Source of the DNA: DATBLE01 sp038248655
Lineage (GTDB): Bacteria > Actinomycetota > Thermoleophilia > Gaiellales > Gaiellaceae
Direction: 5' to 3'
Length of the DNA: 64,000 nt
NCBI GenBank assembly: GCA_038248655.1
Contig: JBBRXG010000004.1
Coordinates: 1-64,000 of the forward strand
The notes below the pieces were generated by a model, which saw only the letters and a program-made list of their open reading frames with translations, was not told the DNA's origin and made no database searches. A program made the translations under genes and the position numbers. This document shows, piece after piece, positions 7,708-16,744 of this stretch (within the stretch, counting starts at the first letter, position 1; the number at the start of each line of letters is the position of its first letter).

Positions 7708-8090
7708 GTCACGATCCACAACACGAGCAACGTCGCCCGAAACGTCGCCGTCCGGCTAACGTTCCCCCGTTCGCCCCGTTCGGTGGGACCGGTCCTGAAG
7801 CGCAGAACGGTTCACGTCTCCGGCAATCAGTGGAAGGTAGCGACGTTCGGCAACCTCGGCCCGATGCAGTTCGCGGTGCGCACGACGATCAAGGTGATCG
7901 TGGCGGTCAAGGTGGGCGACGTGCGGCAATCCGGGGCGTTCGTCTATCCCGCCATCTTCGCCCTGGGCTAGGCATCATCCGGGCGACGGCGCCCTTCGCG
8001 TCTCGCGCTACGTCGTCACGGCGAAAGAGGAGCGACACGTCCGGTTCAGCGTGTGGAACCCGACTGGCGAAGCAGGCCGCCGTCTCCCTC
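7708..8090 (+). pseudogene. Remnant of a secreted beta-domain gene
   Basis: Right after the TAG of the 593-residue protein and in the same frame, sequence encodes TIHNTSNVARNVAVRLTF and KVATFGNLGPMQFAVRTTIKV, ending at 7971. This looks like part of a CARDB/DUF11-type Ig-like domain. After the stop another frame reads VSRYVVTAKEERHVRFSVWNPTGEA, again protein-like. No start codon or Shine-Dalgarno accompanies either part. I read the block to about 8090 as a broken gene rather than a coding gene. The rest up to narG (8248) has nothing I can support. Confidence 0.4.
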
Positions 8091-8247
8091 GACGACGCCG
8101 AAGCGGACCGACTCGTCCGCTTCCCGATGCCTGCTCGGCGCGCGTCGTTCTGGCGGCGGAAAGCAGGCGCGGCCCGAGGGGTGGCGTGATCGGCTCGTGG
8201 GCATGTGCCGCGTCAACGACCGAAGCTTTCGTAGTCTGAGGGCGCCG

Positions 8248-11200
8248 ATGCTGCGACGAGCGAACGGGCGCACGCGTGACGGCCTCCCCGGCGAGGCGGC
8301 GCTCGACGCGGCCCTCCGCTCCTCGCTCCTGCCGGCGCACCGCTATCTGCGGCGCGGGCCGGTCTCGGCGGAGGGTTGGAGCCAGCTCGTCGCGAAGGGG
8401 CGCGGGTCGGAGTCGTTCTACCGCGAGCGCTGGCAGCACGACAAGGTGGTGCGGTCGACGCACGGCGTCAACTGCACCGGTTCCTGTTCCTGGAACGTCT
8501 ACGTCAAAGACGGGATCATCACCTGGGAGACGCAGGCGGTCGACTACCCCTCGACCGGGCCGGAGATGCCGGAGTACGAGCCGCGCGGCTGCCCGCGCGG
8601 GGCGTCGTTCTCGTGGTACACGTACTCGCCGCTGCGGCTGCGCTACCCGTACGTGCGCGGCAGCCTGCTCGAGCTGTACCGCGAGGCGCGCGAGCGGCTC
8701 GGCGACCCGGTCGACGCCTGGGCGTCGATCGTCGACGACCCGGAGCATCGACGGCTCTACCAGTCGCAGCGCGGCAAGGGCGGCTTCGTCCGCGCCTCGT
8801 GGGACGACGCGGTCGAGCTGATCGCGGCCGCGCACGTGCACACGATCAGGCGGTACGGCCCCGACCGGGTCGCGGGCTTCACGCCGATCCCGGCGATGTC
8901 GATGGCCTCCTATGCGTCCGGGACGCGCTTCCTGGCGCTGATCGGCGGCGTGATCCTCTCCTTCTACGACTGGTACGCCGACCTGCCGCCCGCCTCGCCG
9001 CAGACGTTCGGCGACCAGACGGACGTGCCGGAGTCGGGCGACTGGTGGAACGCCGGCTACCTGATCGTCTGGGGCACGAACCTGCCGACGACGCGGACGC
9101 CGGACGCGCACTTCATGGTCGAGGCGCGCTACCGCGGCCAGAAGGTGGTGGTCGTCTCGCCCGACTACGCCGAGCACGTCAAGTTCGCGGACCAGTGGCT
9201 GCCGGCGCAGCCCGGGACCGACGCGGCGCTCGCGCTGGCGATGGGCCACGTGATCCTGAAGGAGTGCTACGTCGACCGCGAGACGCCGTACTTCCAGCAG
9301 TACGCACGCCGCTTCACCGACCTGCCGCTGCTGGTGACGCTGCGGGAGCGCGACGGCGCCTACGTGCCCGACCGCTTCCTGCGCGCCGCCGACCTCGGCA
9401 CCGAGGAGGAGCTACCGGAGTGGAAGCCGGTCGTCTGGGACGAGCGTGCCGGCGAGCCGGCCGTGCCGGCCGGCTCGGTCGGGCACCGCTACGCGCCCGG
9501 CGACGAGGGCCGCTGGAACCTGCGCCTCGGCGGCCTCGAGCCGGCGTTGAGCCTGCTCGGCCGCGGACACCCGGTCGCGGTCGACCTCCCCCGCTTCGAC
9601 GTCGGCGCGACCGAGGGCGGCGGGGCGATGCGCCGCGGCGTGCCCGCGCTCGAGATCGGCGGGCAGCTCGTGACGACGGTGCTCGACCTGATGCTCGCGC
9701 AGTACGGCGTCGCCCGCGACGGGCTGCCCGGCGAGTGGCCGGCCGGCTACGACGACCAGCAGCCGTGCACGCCCGCCTGGCAGGAGGAGATCACCTCGGT
9801 CGACCGCCACGACTGCGTTCGCGTCGCGCGAGAGTTCGCCCACAACGCCGAGCTGACCGAGGGGCGCTCGATGATCGCGATGGGCGCAGGCACGAACCAC
9901 TGGTTCCACTCCGACCAGGTCTACCGCTCCTTCCTCGCGCTCGTGCTGCTGTGCGGCTGCGAGGGCGTCAACGGCGGCGGCTGGGCGCACTACGTCGGCC
10001 AGGAGAAGGTGCGGCCGCTGACCGGCTGGCAGACACTCGCCTTCGCGACCGACTGGCTGCGGCCGCCGCGCCACCAGGCGGCGACGCCGTTCTTCTACCT
10101 CGCGAGCGACCAGTGGCGCTACGAGGCGTTCGGGCCGGAGGAGCTGGCCTCTCCGCTCGGGCGCGGCCTCTTCCAGGGTCGGTCGCTCGTCGACCTGAAC
10201 GCGCTCGCCGCCCGGCTCGGCTGGCTGCCGTCGTTCCCGAGCTTCGACCGCTCGACGCTCGACCTCTGCACCGAGGCCGAGAGCGCGGGCCTCGAGCCGG
10301 CCGCCTACGTCGCGGGCGAGCTGGAGACCGGGCGGCTCCGCTTCGCCTGCGAGGACCCCGACGCGCCGGAGAACTGGCCGCGCGTGCTGACGGTGTGGCG
10401 CTCGAACCTGCTCGGCTCCTCGGCGAAGGGGCACGAGTACTTCCTCAAGCACCTGCTCGGGACGACGCTTCCGGCGGTGCGGGCCGAGGAGTCGCCGCCG
10501 GAGCTGCGGCCGGCCGAGGTCACCTGGCGGGAGGACGCGCCGGAGGGGAAGCTCGATCTCTTGACGACGATCGACTTCCGGATGACGTCGAACGCGCTCT
10601 TCTCCGATGTCGTGCTGCCGGCTGCGACCTGGTACGAGAAGGTCGACCTCTCGACCACCGACCTGCACCCGTTCGTGCACACCTTCAACGCCGCGATCCC
10701 GCCGCCGTGGGAGGCGAAGTCGGACTGGGACGCCTTCGGGCTCGTGGCGAAGCGCTTCTCGGAGCTGGCCGAGACGCACCTCGGCGTCCGCCGCGACGTG
10801 GTCGCCGCCCCGCTCCTGCACGACACGCCGGACGAGGTCGCGCAGCCCTGGGGCGAGGTGCGCGACTGGCGCCCGGACTCGACCGGCAAGGCCGAGTGCG
10901 AACCGGTGCCCGGCAAGACGATGCCGAAGCTGGTCGTGGTCGAGCGCGACTATCCGGCGACGGCGGCGAAGCTGCACGCGCTCGGGCCCCTGCTGGAGAC
11001 CCTCGGCAGCGCGAACAAGGGGGCATCCTGGAAGCCGCTCGCCGAGGTCGAGTGGCTGCGCGCGCAGAACGGCGCCGTCCGCGGCGGGCCCGCCGACGGC
11101 CGCCCCTCGCTCGAGCGGGTGGAGCATGCCTGCGAGGCGATCCTCGCCCTCTCCGGGACGACGAACGGCCGGCTCGCCGCCGAGGGGTTCCGCTCGCTCG

Positions 11201-11976
11201 AGCAGCGCACCGGAGTCGATCTCGCCGACCTGGCCGGGCCGCGTGCGGGCGACCGGATCACGCTCGCCGACGCGCAGGTACAACCGCGCACCGTGATCAC
11301 CTCGCCGGAGTGGTCGGGGATCGAGGCGCACGGCCGCCGCTATGCGCCGTTCACGATCAACGTCGAGCGCGAGAAGCCCTGGCACACCCTGAGCGGACGC
11401 CAGCACCTCTACCTCGACCACGCCTGGCTGCTCGAGCTCGGCGAGGCGCTGCCGGTCTACCGGCCGCCGCTCGCCTACCGGCGCCACTTCGGCGACCAGG
11501 GCGTCGGCGACGGCCGGCTCGAGGTGACCCTCCGATACCTGACCCCGCACTCGAAATGGTCGATCCACTCCGAGTACCAGGACAACCTGCACATGCTGAC
11601 CCTGTTCCGCGGCGGCAAGTCGCTCTGGATCAGCCGCGAGGACGCCGAGACGCTCGGCATCTCCGACGACGACTGGGTCGAGGCGGTGAACCGCAACGGC
11701 GTGATCGCCTGCCGGGCGGCGGTCTCCCACCGGATCCCGGAGGGGACGTGCTTCATGTACCACTCGAAGGACCGGCACCTGAACGTGCCGCGCACCGAGA
11801 CGACCGGTCGGCGCGGCGGCACCGACAACTCGCTCACCCGGATCGTCTTCAAGCCGTCGCACCTCGTCGGCGGCTACGCGCAGCTCTCGTACGGCTTCAA
11901 CTACTACGGCCCGACCGGCTCCCAGCGCGACGAGGTCACCGTGCTGCGCCGCCGCTCGCAGGAGGTGGAGTTCTAG
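8248..11976 (+). CDS. narG: Respiratory nitrate reductase, catalytic alpha subunit
   Basis: 1242 residues, close to the usual ~1230-1250. NarG reduces nitrate to nitrite at a Mo-bis-MGD centre on the inner face of the membrane. The FS0 [4Fe-4S] ligands are visible as H72-x3-C76-x3-C80 and C115 (HGVNCTGSCSW, RGCPRGAS). RWQHDKVVRSTHG precedes them, and SFYDWYADLPPASPQTFGDQTDVPES is the Mo-site region. The C-terminal molybdopterin-binding part includes HSEYQDNLHMLTLFRGG and NVPRTETTGRRGGTDNSLTR. ATG 8248 is chosen; upstream in-frame codons give a non-conserved extension. It heads narGHJI with 1-nt overlap to narH. No NarK-type transporter is adjacent. Confidence 0.97.
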   Translation: MLRRANGRTRDGLPGEAALDAALRSSLLPAHRYLRRGPVSAEGWSQLVAKGRGSESFYRERWQHDKVVRSTHGVNCTGSCSWNVYVKDGIITWETQAVDYPSTGPEMPEYEPRGCPRGASFSWYTYSPLRLRYPYVRGSLLELYREARERLGDPVDAWASIVDDPEHRRLYQSQRGKGGFVRASWDDAVELIAAAHVHTIRRYGPDRVAGFTPIPAMSMASYASGTRFLALIGGVILSFYDWYADLPPASPQTFGDQTDVPESGDWWNAGYLIVWGTNLPTTRTPDAHFMVEARYRGQKVVVVSPDYAEHVKFADQWLPAQPGTDAALALAMGHVILKECYVDRETPYFQQYARRFTDLPLLVTLRERDGAYVPDRFLRAADLGTEEELPEWKPVVWDERAGEPAVPAGSVGHRYAPGDEGRWNLRLGGLEPALSLLGRGHPVAVDLPRFDVGATEGGGAMRRGVPALEIGGQLVTTVLDLMLAQYGVARDGLPGEWPAGYDDQQPCTPAWQEEITSVDRHDCVRVAREFAHNAELTEGRSMIAMGAGTNHWFHSDQVYRSFLALVLLCGCEGVNGGGWAHYVGQEKVRPLTGWQTLAFATDWLRPPRHQAATPFFYLASDQWRYEAFGPEELASPLGRGLFQGRSLVDLNALAARLGWLPSFPSFDRSTLDLCTEAESAGLEPAAYVAGELETGRLRFACEDPDAPENWPRVLTVWRSNLLGSSAKGHEYFLKHLLGTTLPAVRAEESPPELRPAEVTWREDAPEGKLDLLTTIDFRMTSNALFSDVVLPAATWYEKVDLSTTDLHPFVHTFNAAIPPPWEAKSDWDAFGLVAKRFSELAETHLGVRRDVVAAPLLHDTPDEVAQPWGEVRDWRPDSTGKAECEPVPGKTMPKLVVVERDYPATAAKLHALGPLLETLGSANKGASWKPLAEVEWLRAQNGAVRGGPADGRPSLERVEHACEAILALSGTTNGRLAAEGFRSLEQRTGVDLADLAGPRAGDRITLADAQVQPRTVITSPEWSGIEAHGRRYAPFTINVEREKPWHTLSGRQHLYLDHAWLLELGEALPVYRPPLAYRRHFGDQGVGDGRLEVTLRYLTPHSKWSIHSEYQDNLHMLTLFRGGKSLWISREDAETLGISDDDWVEAVNRNGVIACRAAVSHRIPEGTCFMYHSKDRHLNVPRTETTGRRGGTDNSLTRIVFKPSHLVGGYAQLSYGFNYYGPTGSQRDEVTVLRRRSQEVEF

Positions 11977-13502
11977 TGAAGGTCCGCGCGCAGGTGGCGA
12001 TGGTGATGAACCTCGACAAGTGCATCGGCTGCCACACCTGCTCGGTCACCTGCAAGCAGGTGTGGACGAACCGGCCCGGCACCGAGTACGTCTGGTTCAA
12101 CAACGTCGAGACGAAGCCCGGGCTCGGCTACCCGCGCCGCTGGGAGGACAACGAGGAGTGGCGCGGCGGCTGGGAGCTCGACCGCAAGGGCCGGCTTCGC
12201 CTCAAGGCCGGCGGCCAGCTGCGCAAGCTGCTGACGATCTTCTGGAACCCCGACCTGCCGACGATCGACGACTACTACGAGCCCTGGACGTACGACTACG
12301 AGACGCTCACGAACGCGCCCCTGTCCGAGCACGACCCGGTCGCGACGCCGCGCTCCCAGCTCACGGGCGACCCGATCCGCGTCAAGACCGGCCCCAACTG
12401 GGACGACAACCTCGCCGGCGCGCCCGAGCACGCCCTCGCCGATCCCGACCTCGCCGGCCTCGAGGAGCGGGTGCGGATGGAGTACGAGCAGGCGTTCATG
12501 TTCTACCTGCCGCGGATCTGCGAGCACTGTCTCAACCCGAGCTGCGTCGCCAGCTGCCCCTCCGGCGCGATGTACAAGCGCGAGGAGGACGGCGTCGTGC
12601 TCGTCGACCAGGACAAGTGCCGCGCCTGGCGCTTCTGCGTCTCCGGCTGTCCCTACAAGAAGGTCTACTTCAACCACCGCTCCGGCAAGGCGGAGAAGTG
12701 CACCCTCTGCTACCCGCGGCTCGAGGTCGGACTGCCGACGATCTGCTCCGAGACCTGCGTCGGCCGGCTGCGCTACCTCGGCCTCGTCCTCTACGACGCC
12801 GACCGGGTCGAGGAGGCCGCCTCCGTTCCCGACCCGACGCACCTGCTCGAGTCGCAGCTCTCCGTCTTCTGCGACCCGCACGACCCGGAGGTGCAGGCGG
12901 CCGCCAGCGCCGAGGGGATCGCCGACGACTGGATCGAGGCGGCGACCCGCTCGCCGGTCTACAAGCTCGCGGTCGACTGGCGGATCGCGTTGCCGCTCCA
13001 CCCCGAGTACCGGACGCTGCCGATGGTCTGGTACGTGCCGCCGCTCTCACCGATCGACGGCGCGCTCGTCGCCGAGGGCTACGACACCGATCCCTCCGAC
13101 GTCTTCCCCGCGATCGAGCGGATGCGGATCCCGGTCGAGTACCTCGCCAACCTGCTCTCCGCCGGCGACGCCGACGTGATCCGCCGCGTCCTGCGCCGGC
13201 TCGCGGCGATGCGCGGCGTGATGCGGGCACTCCAGCTCGGCGGCGGCCGCGACGAGGAGCTCGCCCGCTCGGTCGGGCTCGACGTCGCCGAGCTCGAGTC
13301 GATGTACCGGCTGCTCGCGATCGCCAAGTACGACGACCGGTACGTGATCCCGAAGGCGCACGCCGAGCTCGCCGCCCGGCTCGAGGCCGAGCAGGCCGGC
13401 TGCTCGGTGCCCGGTGGCCCCGGCGGATACGGCGAGGTCGGCTACCCGACCGCGCGCGAGCCCTCCGGGCGCCGTCTGAACCTGCTCGGAGGCGACAGGT
13501 GA
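11976..13502 (+). CDS. narH: Respiratory nitrate reductase, iron-sulfur beta subunit
   Basis: 508 residues. It carries electrons from NarI haems to NarG through four clusters. Cluster cysteines begin at C16-x2-C19-x2-C22-x3-C26 (KCIGCHTCSVTC). CEHCLNPSCVASCPSG and CRAWRFCVSGCPYKK follow; in the latter a Trp replaces one Cys, the known feature that makes the NarH [3Fe-4S] centre. KCTLCYPRLEVGLPTICSETC completes the set. The GTG start overlaps the narG stop (TAGTG). The sequence is typical of the family with no missing ligand. Confidence 0.97.
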   Translation: MKVRAQVAMVMNLDKCIGCHTCSVTCKQVWTNRPGTEYVWFNNVETKPGLGYPRRWEDNEEWRGGWELDRKGRLRLKAGGQLRKLLTIFWNPDLPTIDDYYEPWTYDYETLTNAPLSEHDPVATPRSQLTGDPIRVKTGPNWDDNLAGAPEHALADPDLAGLEERVRMEYEQAFMFYLPRICEHCLNPSCVASCPSGAMYKREEDGVVLVDQDKCRAWRFCVSGCPYKKVYFNHRSGKAEKCTLCYPRLEVGLPTICSETCVGRLRYLGLVLYDADRVEEAASVPDPTHLLESQLSVFCDPHDPEVQAAASAEGIADDWIEAATRSPVYKLAVDWRIALPLHPEYRTLPMVWYVPPLSPIDGALVAEGYDTDPSDVFPAIERMRIPVEYLANLLSAGDADVIRRVLRRLAAMRGVMRALQLGGGRDEELARSVGLDVAELESMYRLLAIAKYDDRYVIPKAHAELAARLEAEQAGCSVPGGPGGYGEVGYPTAREPSGRRLNLLGGDR

Positions 13503-14107
13503 GACGCCGCTCGCAGACGCCGCCCTTCCGGCTGCTCTCGCTCCTCCTCGACTACCCCGACGAGATGCTCGACGATGCGCTCGGGCCCGTCGCCGACGAC
13601 ACCGACCCGGCGCTCGGCGCGTTCTGGCGCTGGCGAAGCGAGACGCCGCTTGCGGAGCGGCAGCGGCGCTACGTCGAGACCTTCGACCTCGACCGGCGCA
13701 CGAGCCTCCACCTCACCTACTACCTGTACGGCGACACCCGCAAGCGCGGCCTCGCGCTGCTCCGCCTGAAACGCCTGTACGCGGCCGCCGGCCTGCCGCT
13801 CGCCGCCGACGAGCTGCCCGACTTCCTGCCGGCGCTGCTCGAGTTCGCGGCGCTCGCACCAGACGGCTACGGCGAGACGCTGCTCGCCGAGCACCGGCTC
13901 GCGCTCGAGCTGCTGCGACTCCGCCTCGGCGAGCTCGATAGCCCCTGGGCCTGCGCGCTCCAGACCCTCTGCGCCTCGCTGCCGCGGCTCGGGCCGATCG
14001 AGCGCGACCGGCTCGCCCGCCTCCAGGCCGAGGGGCCGCCGAGCGAGCAGGTCGGCCTCGAGCCGTTCGCGCCGCCCGAGGTGATGCCGACCGGGGCGCG
14101 CCGGTGA
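13499..14107 (+). CDS. narJ: Nitrate reductase assembly chaperone (delta subunit)
   Basis: 202 residues, all-helical. NarJ binds apo-NarG and helps insert the Mo cofactor before membrane docking; it is not part of the final enzyme. Typical marks are FRLLSLLLDYPDE at the N-terminus, YVETFDLDRRTSLHLTYYLYGDTRKRG (the conserved TorD/NarJ signature) and LPDFLPALLEF. The GTG start overlaps the narH stop by 4 nt. Position between narH and narI is the standard order. Confidence 0.96.
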   Translation: MRRRSQTPPFRLLSLLLDYPDEMLDDALGPVADDTDPALGAFWRWRSETPLAERQRRYVETFDLDRRTSLHLTYYLYGDTRKRGLALLRLKRLYAAAGLPLAADELPDFLPALLEFAALAPDGYGETLLAEHRLALELLRLRLGELDSPWACALQTLCASLPRLGPIERDRLARLQAEGPPSEQVGLEPFAPPEVMPTGARR

Positions 14108-14147
14108 GCGTAGGCTCGCCGGAGCGCATCAACGAGCGGAGGCGGCC

Positions 14148-14852
14148 ATGAGCAGGACCGCCGACCTGTACGTCTGGCTCGTGCTGCCCTACGCCGCGAT
14201 CGCGCTCTTCGTCGGCGGCCACGTCTGGCGCTACCGCAACGATCAGCTCGGCTGGACGAGCCGCTCCACCCAGCTGCTCGAGAGCCGCCTGCTCGCCTGT
14301 GGCTCGAACCTCTTCCACTGGGGCGCGATCGCGGCCATCCTCGGCCACGTGCTCGGGATCCTCGTGCCGTCGCGCGCCACGCGCGCGGTCGGCGTCTCCG
14401 AGCGCGCCTACCACCACCTCGCCGGCATCGGCGGCGGCATCGCCGGGATCGTCTGCCTCATCGGCCTCGCGATCCTGGTGTACCGCCGGGCCGCGGTCGC
14501 CCGCGTCCGCGTCACGACGTCGACCGCCGACGTCGCCGTCTACGTCCTGCTCGCGATCCTGGTCGTGCTCGGCGTCGTCGAAGCGGTCGGCTACAACGTC
14601 CTCGGCTCGGGCTACGACTATCGCCGCACCGTCAGCCCCTGGTTCCGCTCGCTCTTCCACGACCCGAAGCCGGAGCTGATGTCGCAGGCGCCCGTCGTCT
14701 ACCAGCTGCACGCTGCGATCCCCTGGCTCCTGTACGCGCTCTGGCCGTTCAGCCGGCTCGTGCACGCCTGGAGCATCCCGTTCCAGTACATCGGCCGGCC
14801 GTACCTGCTCTACCGCCGCCGCTACCCCGCCGCCCGGCCCGCAGGACGATGA
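14148..14852 (+). CDS. narI: Respiratory nitrate reductase, cytochrome b gamma subunit
   Basis: 234 residues with five predicted TM helices. It oxidises menaquinol and anchors NarGH to the membrane, holding two b haems. Candidate haem ligands are visible as the His of GGHVWRYR in helix 1/loop, FHWGAIAAILGHVLG in helix 2, and the paired histidines of QLHAAIPWLLYALWPFSRLVHAWS in helix 5. A 40-nt gap separates it from narJ. Its stop overlaps the next small gene by ATGA. Confidence 0.96.
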   Translation: MSRTADLYVWLVLPYAAIALFVGGHVWRYRNDQLGWTSRSTQLLESRLLACGSNLFHWGAIAAILGHVLGILVPSRATRAVGVSERAYHHLAGIGGGIAGIVCLIGLAILVYRRAAVARVRVTTSTADVAVYVLLAILVVLGVVEAVGYNVLGSGYDYRRTVSPWFRSLFHDPKPELMSQAPVVYQLHAAIPWLLYALWPFSRLVHAWSIPFQYIGRPYLLYRRRYPAARPAGR

Positions 14853-15076
14853 GTGCCGGCGGCTCGCCCGGGGTCGAGCTCGTGCTCGCGCTCGTCCGGG
14901 ACGCGGCCCGCGACCGTCGCTGCGCCGCGTGCGGGAGCAGCCTCGTTGCGGCGTGCATCGAGCCGGACGAGGTCGATCCGGAGCATGTCGTGGCCCGCAT
15001 TCTCTGCCCGTGCGGCGCAGTCGAGATCGTCGAGGCGCGACCGGCGAGCGAAGGCGGGAGCGCGGAGATCCGCTGA
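14849..15076 (+). CDS. Small zinc-ribbon-like protein coupled to narI
   Basis: 75 residues. Two cysteine knuckles are visible, RRCAACGSS (C-x2-C) and ILCPCGAVE (C-x-C), separated by an acidic stretch, which suggests a single structural Zn site. The ATG overlaps the narI stop (ATGA), so it is translationally coupled and belongs to the nar operon. I do not recognise a family. It may be a small accessory or regulatory protein for nitrate reductase, but nothing beyond position supports that. Confidence 0.65.
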   Translation: MSAGGSPGVELVLALVRDAARDRRCAACGSSLVAACIEPDEVDPEHVVARILCPCGAVEIVEARPASEGGSAEIR

Positions 15077-15093
15077 GCCGCAGCGCTCGTCCC

Positions 15094-16062
15094 TCACTCC
15101 CTCCAGAGGGCAAGGCCGCGCCGGAGCAGCCCGACGAAGACGACCAGCCAGACGGCGAACGCGACCCAGATCCAGACGCGGGTGAAGTCGACCAGCCCAC
15201 CGATCCCCTCGACGTCGCCGACGACGAAGCTGGACGCCGCGTACATGCCGACCGGAAAGACCGTCGACCAGCGGCGCACGTCGTACGCCGGCCGCAACGA
15301 GACGAGCTCGCCGGCGAGCAGGGCGGGCAGCCAGAGCGCGGCAGCCGCCCAGAGCGCGAGCGACACGACGCCGAGGCCGGCGCGTAGGTGGTGGAGCGCC
15401 CCGATTCCCTGCATGGCCTGGGCGACCAGGGCACAGGCGAGCGTCGCGATCGCGAGCGCGCCGCCCGCGACCCAGTGGTCGCCCCGACCGACGAGAAGCT
15501 GACGCAGGTCGAAGCGCGAGAGTACGAACACATACGCTGCCAGGCCGAGCGCGAGCGCGACCAACGAGACGACGGCGAGCCAGAGGATACGGTCGGCGCC
15601 GGCGAGAATCGCAGCGAGCACCGCGAGCGACTCGGTCGAGACGACGAGCATGAACGAGGTACCGACCGTGGGGGTCGTCCAGCGGCGGAGGACGCTCGGC
15701 ACGAGCGCGAGCCAGAAGCAGAACGCGACCACGAGCAGCGCTGCCCCGACGCGGTGCCAGCCGAGCAGCGCCACCCGCGAGCCGAGAACGGCGGTGTCGG
15801 CGATCCCGGTCAGCGCCGCGGGCGAGCAGGCCTCGAGCCGGGCACGAGGCGGGTCTCGAGCGACCCGGCCGGCGACAACGGCGACGAGCCCGACCCAGAC
15901 GACGGCCGCCAGCGCGAGCAGCGCCCGCGAGAGCGTGTCGTAGCCGCCGTCGGCGAGGCTGATCGAGACGATGCCGGTGCCCATCACGACGGCGCCGGAG
16001 GCCGGCGGGATCGCGTCGAGCACCCGGCCTGCGCGCCGCGCCACGGCAGCCGTCGTCAGCAC
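15094..16062 (-). CDS. TDT-family (TehA/Mae1-like) membrane transporter
   Basis: 322 residues with about ten TM helices. The N-terminus IPPASGAVVMGTGIVSISL is the TDT signature (P-x-x-x-G-x-V-M-G-T-G-x-x-S), shared by TehA, the yeast malate transporter and SLAC1-type anion channels. Conserved aromatic/Gly-rich helices follow (HHLRAGLGVVSLALWAAAALW, FPVGMYAASS). It moves small anions such as dicarboxylates, sulfite or chloride; the true substrate is open. It is convergent with the nar operon, starts with GTG, and could export an anion made during nitrate respiration, but that is only positional reasoning. Confidence 0.85.
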   Translation of the reverse strand: MLTTAAVARRAGRVLDAIPPASGAVVMGTGIVSISLADGGYDTLSRALLALAAVVWVGLVAVVAGRVARDPPRARLEACSPAALTGIADTAVLGSRVALLGWHRVGAALLVVAFCFWLALVPSVLRRWTTPTVGTSFMLVVSTESLAVLAAILAGADRILWLAVVSLVALALGLAAYVFVLSRFDLRQLLVGRGDHWVAGGALAIATLACALVAQAMQGIGALHHLRAGLGVVSLALWAAAALWLPALLAGELVSLRPAYDVRRWSTVFPVGMYAASSFVVGDVEGIGGLVDFTRVWIWVAFAVWLVVFVGLLRRGLALWRE

Positions 16063-16089
16063 GTCTCGGCTGTGCCGTCGTCCTGACCG

Positions 16090-16536
16090 TCAGGCAGCGT
16101 CCAGGGTCGCCTCGACCGAGATGTCGAGGTTGCCCCGCAGCGCGTTCGAAACCGGGCAGACCGCCGCGGCCCGGTCGACGGCCTCCTGGAAGCGCGACTC
16201 GTCGAGCCCGTCGACGCGGCCGCGCACGGTCAGGGCGACGCGGGTGATGCGCGGCGCGCCGTCGACCTCGTCGAGCACGCAGCTCGCGTCGGTGGCGAGA
16301 CGCTCGGGAGGCGTGCCCGCCTCGCCGAGGACCAGCGCGAGCGCCATCGTGAAGCACGTCGCGTGTGCGCCGGCGATCAGCTCCTCAGGGCTCGTCTTGC
16401 CTCCCGGCGCCTCGGTGCGCGCGGCCCACGTGACCGGCAGCCCCGCCAGCGCGCCGCTGCCCGAGTCGAGTGTCCCGCTTCCCCGCGCGAGCGACCCGTC
16501 CCAGACCACGCTCGCCGTCCGTTCTGCAATCGGCAT
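16090..16536 (-). CDS. OsmC-family organic hydroperoxide reductase
   Basis: 148 residues. OsmC/Ohr proteins reduce organic hydroperoxides using two cysteines, both present: HATCFTMALA (peroxidatic) and AAAVCPVSNAL (resolving). SPEELIAGAHATCF and the central R-I-T-x-V-A-L-T-V strand are typical of the OsmC (rather than Ohr) branch. The ATG has a strong AAGGAGGT Shine-Dalgarno. It acts in the cytoplasm with a dithiol reductant. Its promoter region borders the AT-rich block at 16.6 kb. Confidence 0.93.
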   Translation of the reverse strand: MPIAERTASVVWDGSLARGSGTLDSGSGALAGLPVTWAARTEAPGGKTSPEELIAGAHATCFTMALALVLGEAGTPPERLATDASCVLDEVDGAPRITRVALTVRGRVDGLDESRFQEAVDRAAAVCPVSNALRGNLDISVEATLDAA

Positions 16537-16559
16537 CGTCGTTACCTCCTTGTCATCTG

Positions 16560-16744
16560 TTCCTGTATCAGCCGTGCCAGGGGTTGTGCGCCTCGACCTG
16601 GCGCAGGAATGCGTGCCGGATCGATTGATGGAATCGCAATAGGTTTTCCAGTCTTTGTACTCTATGGGCGAGTTATTGTTAGTTGCTCCGGGCTGAGGGG
16701 CGCTCAGGATTTTAACTTGCGACTGTAAAGACCAGAGTCACCGG
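16560..16744. other. Left flank of the AT-rich block, no gene seen
   Basis: Base composition falls sharply from about 16620 onward. The stretch up to the VOC stop codon (16745) has no convincing reading frame. I find no second copy of the tRNA 3' half here and no clear terminal repeat. The left junction of the foreign-looking DNA must lie in roughly 16600-16650. Confidence 0.5.

Noticed and set aside
9412..11862. Long antisense open frame (over 800 codons) opposite narG
   Set aside because: Low-complexity Arg/Glu/Val composition with no recognisable domain, fully antisense to conserved narG.
8376..13502. A 1708-codon open frame whose first 3.6 kb lie in another frame over narG
   Set aside because: Only the last part (narH, from 11976) is real. 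The rest is Arg/Ala/Pro-rich shadow sequence over a highly conserved narG, a common effect of GC-rich codon bias.
15094..16062. Nitrate/nitrite transporter (NarK) next to nar genes
   Set aside because: The sequence has the TDT family signature and about ten helices, not the MFS pattern of NarK.
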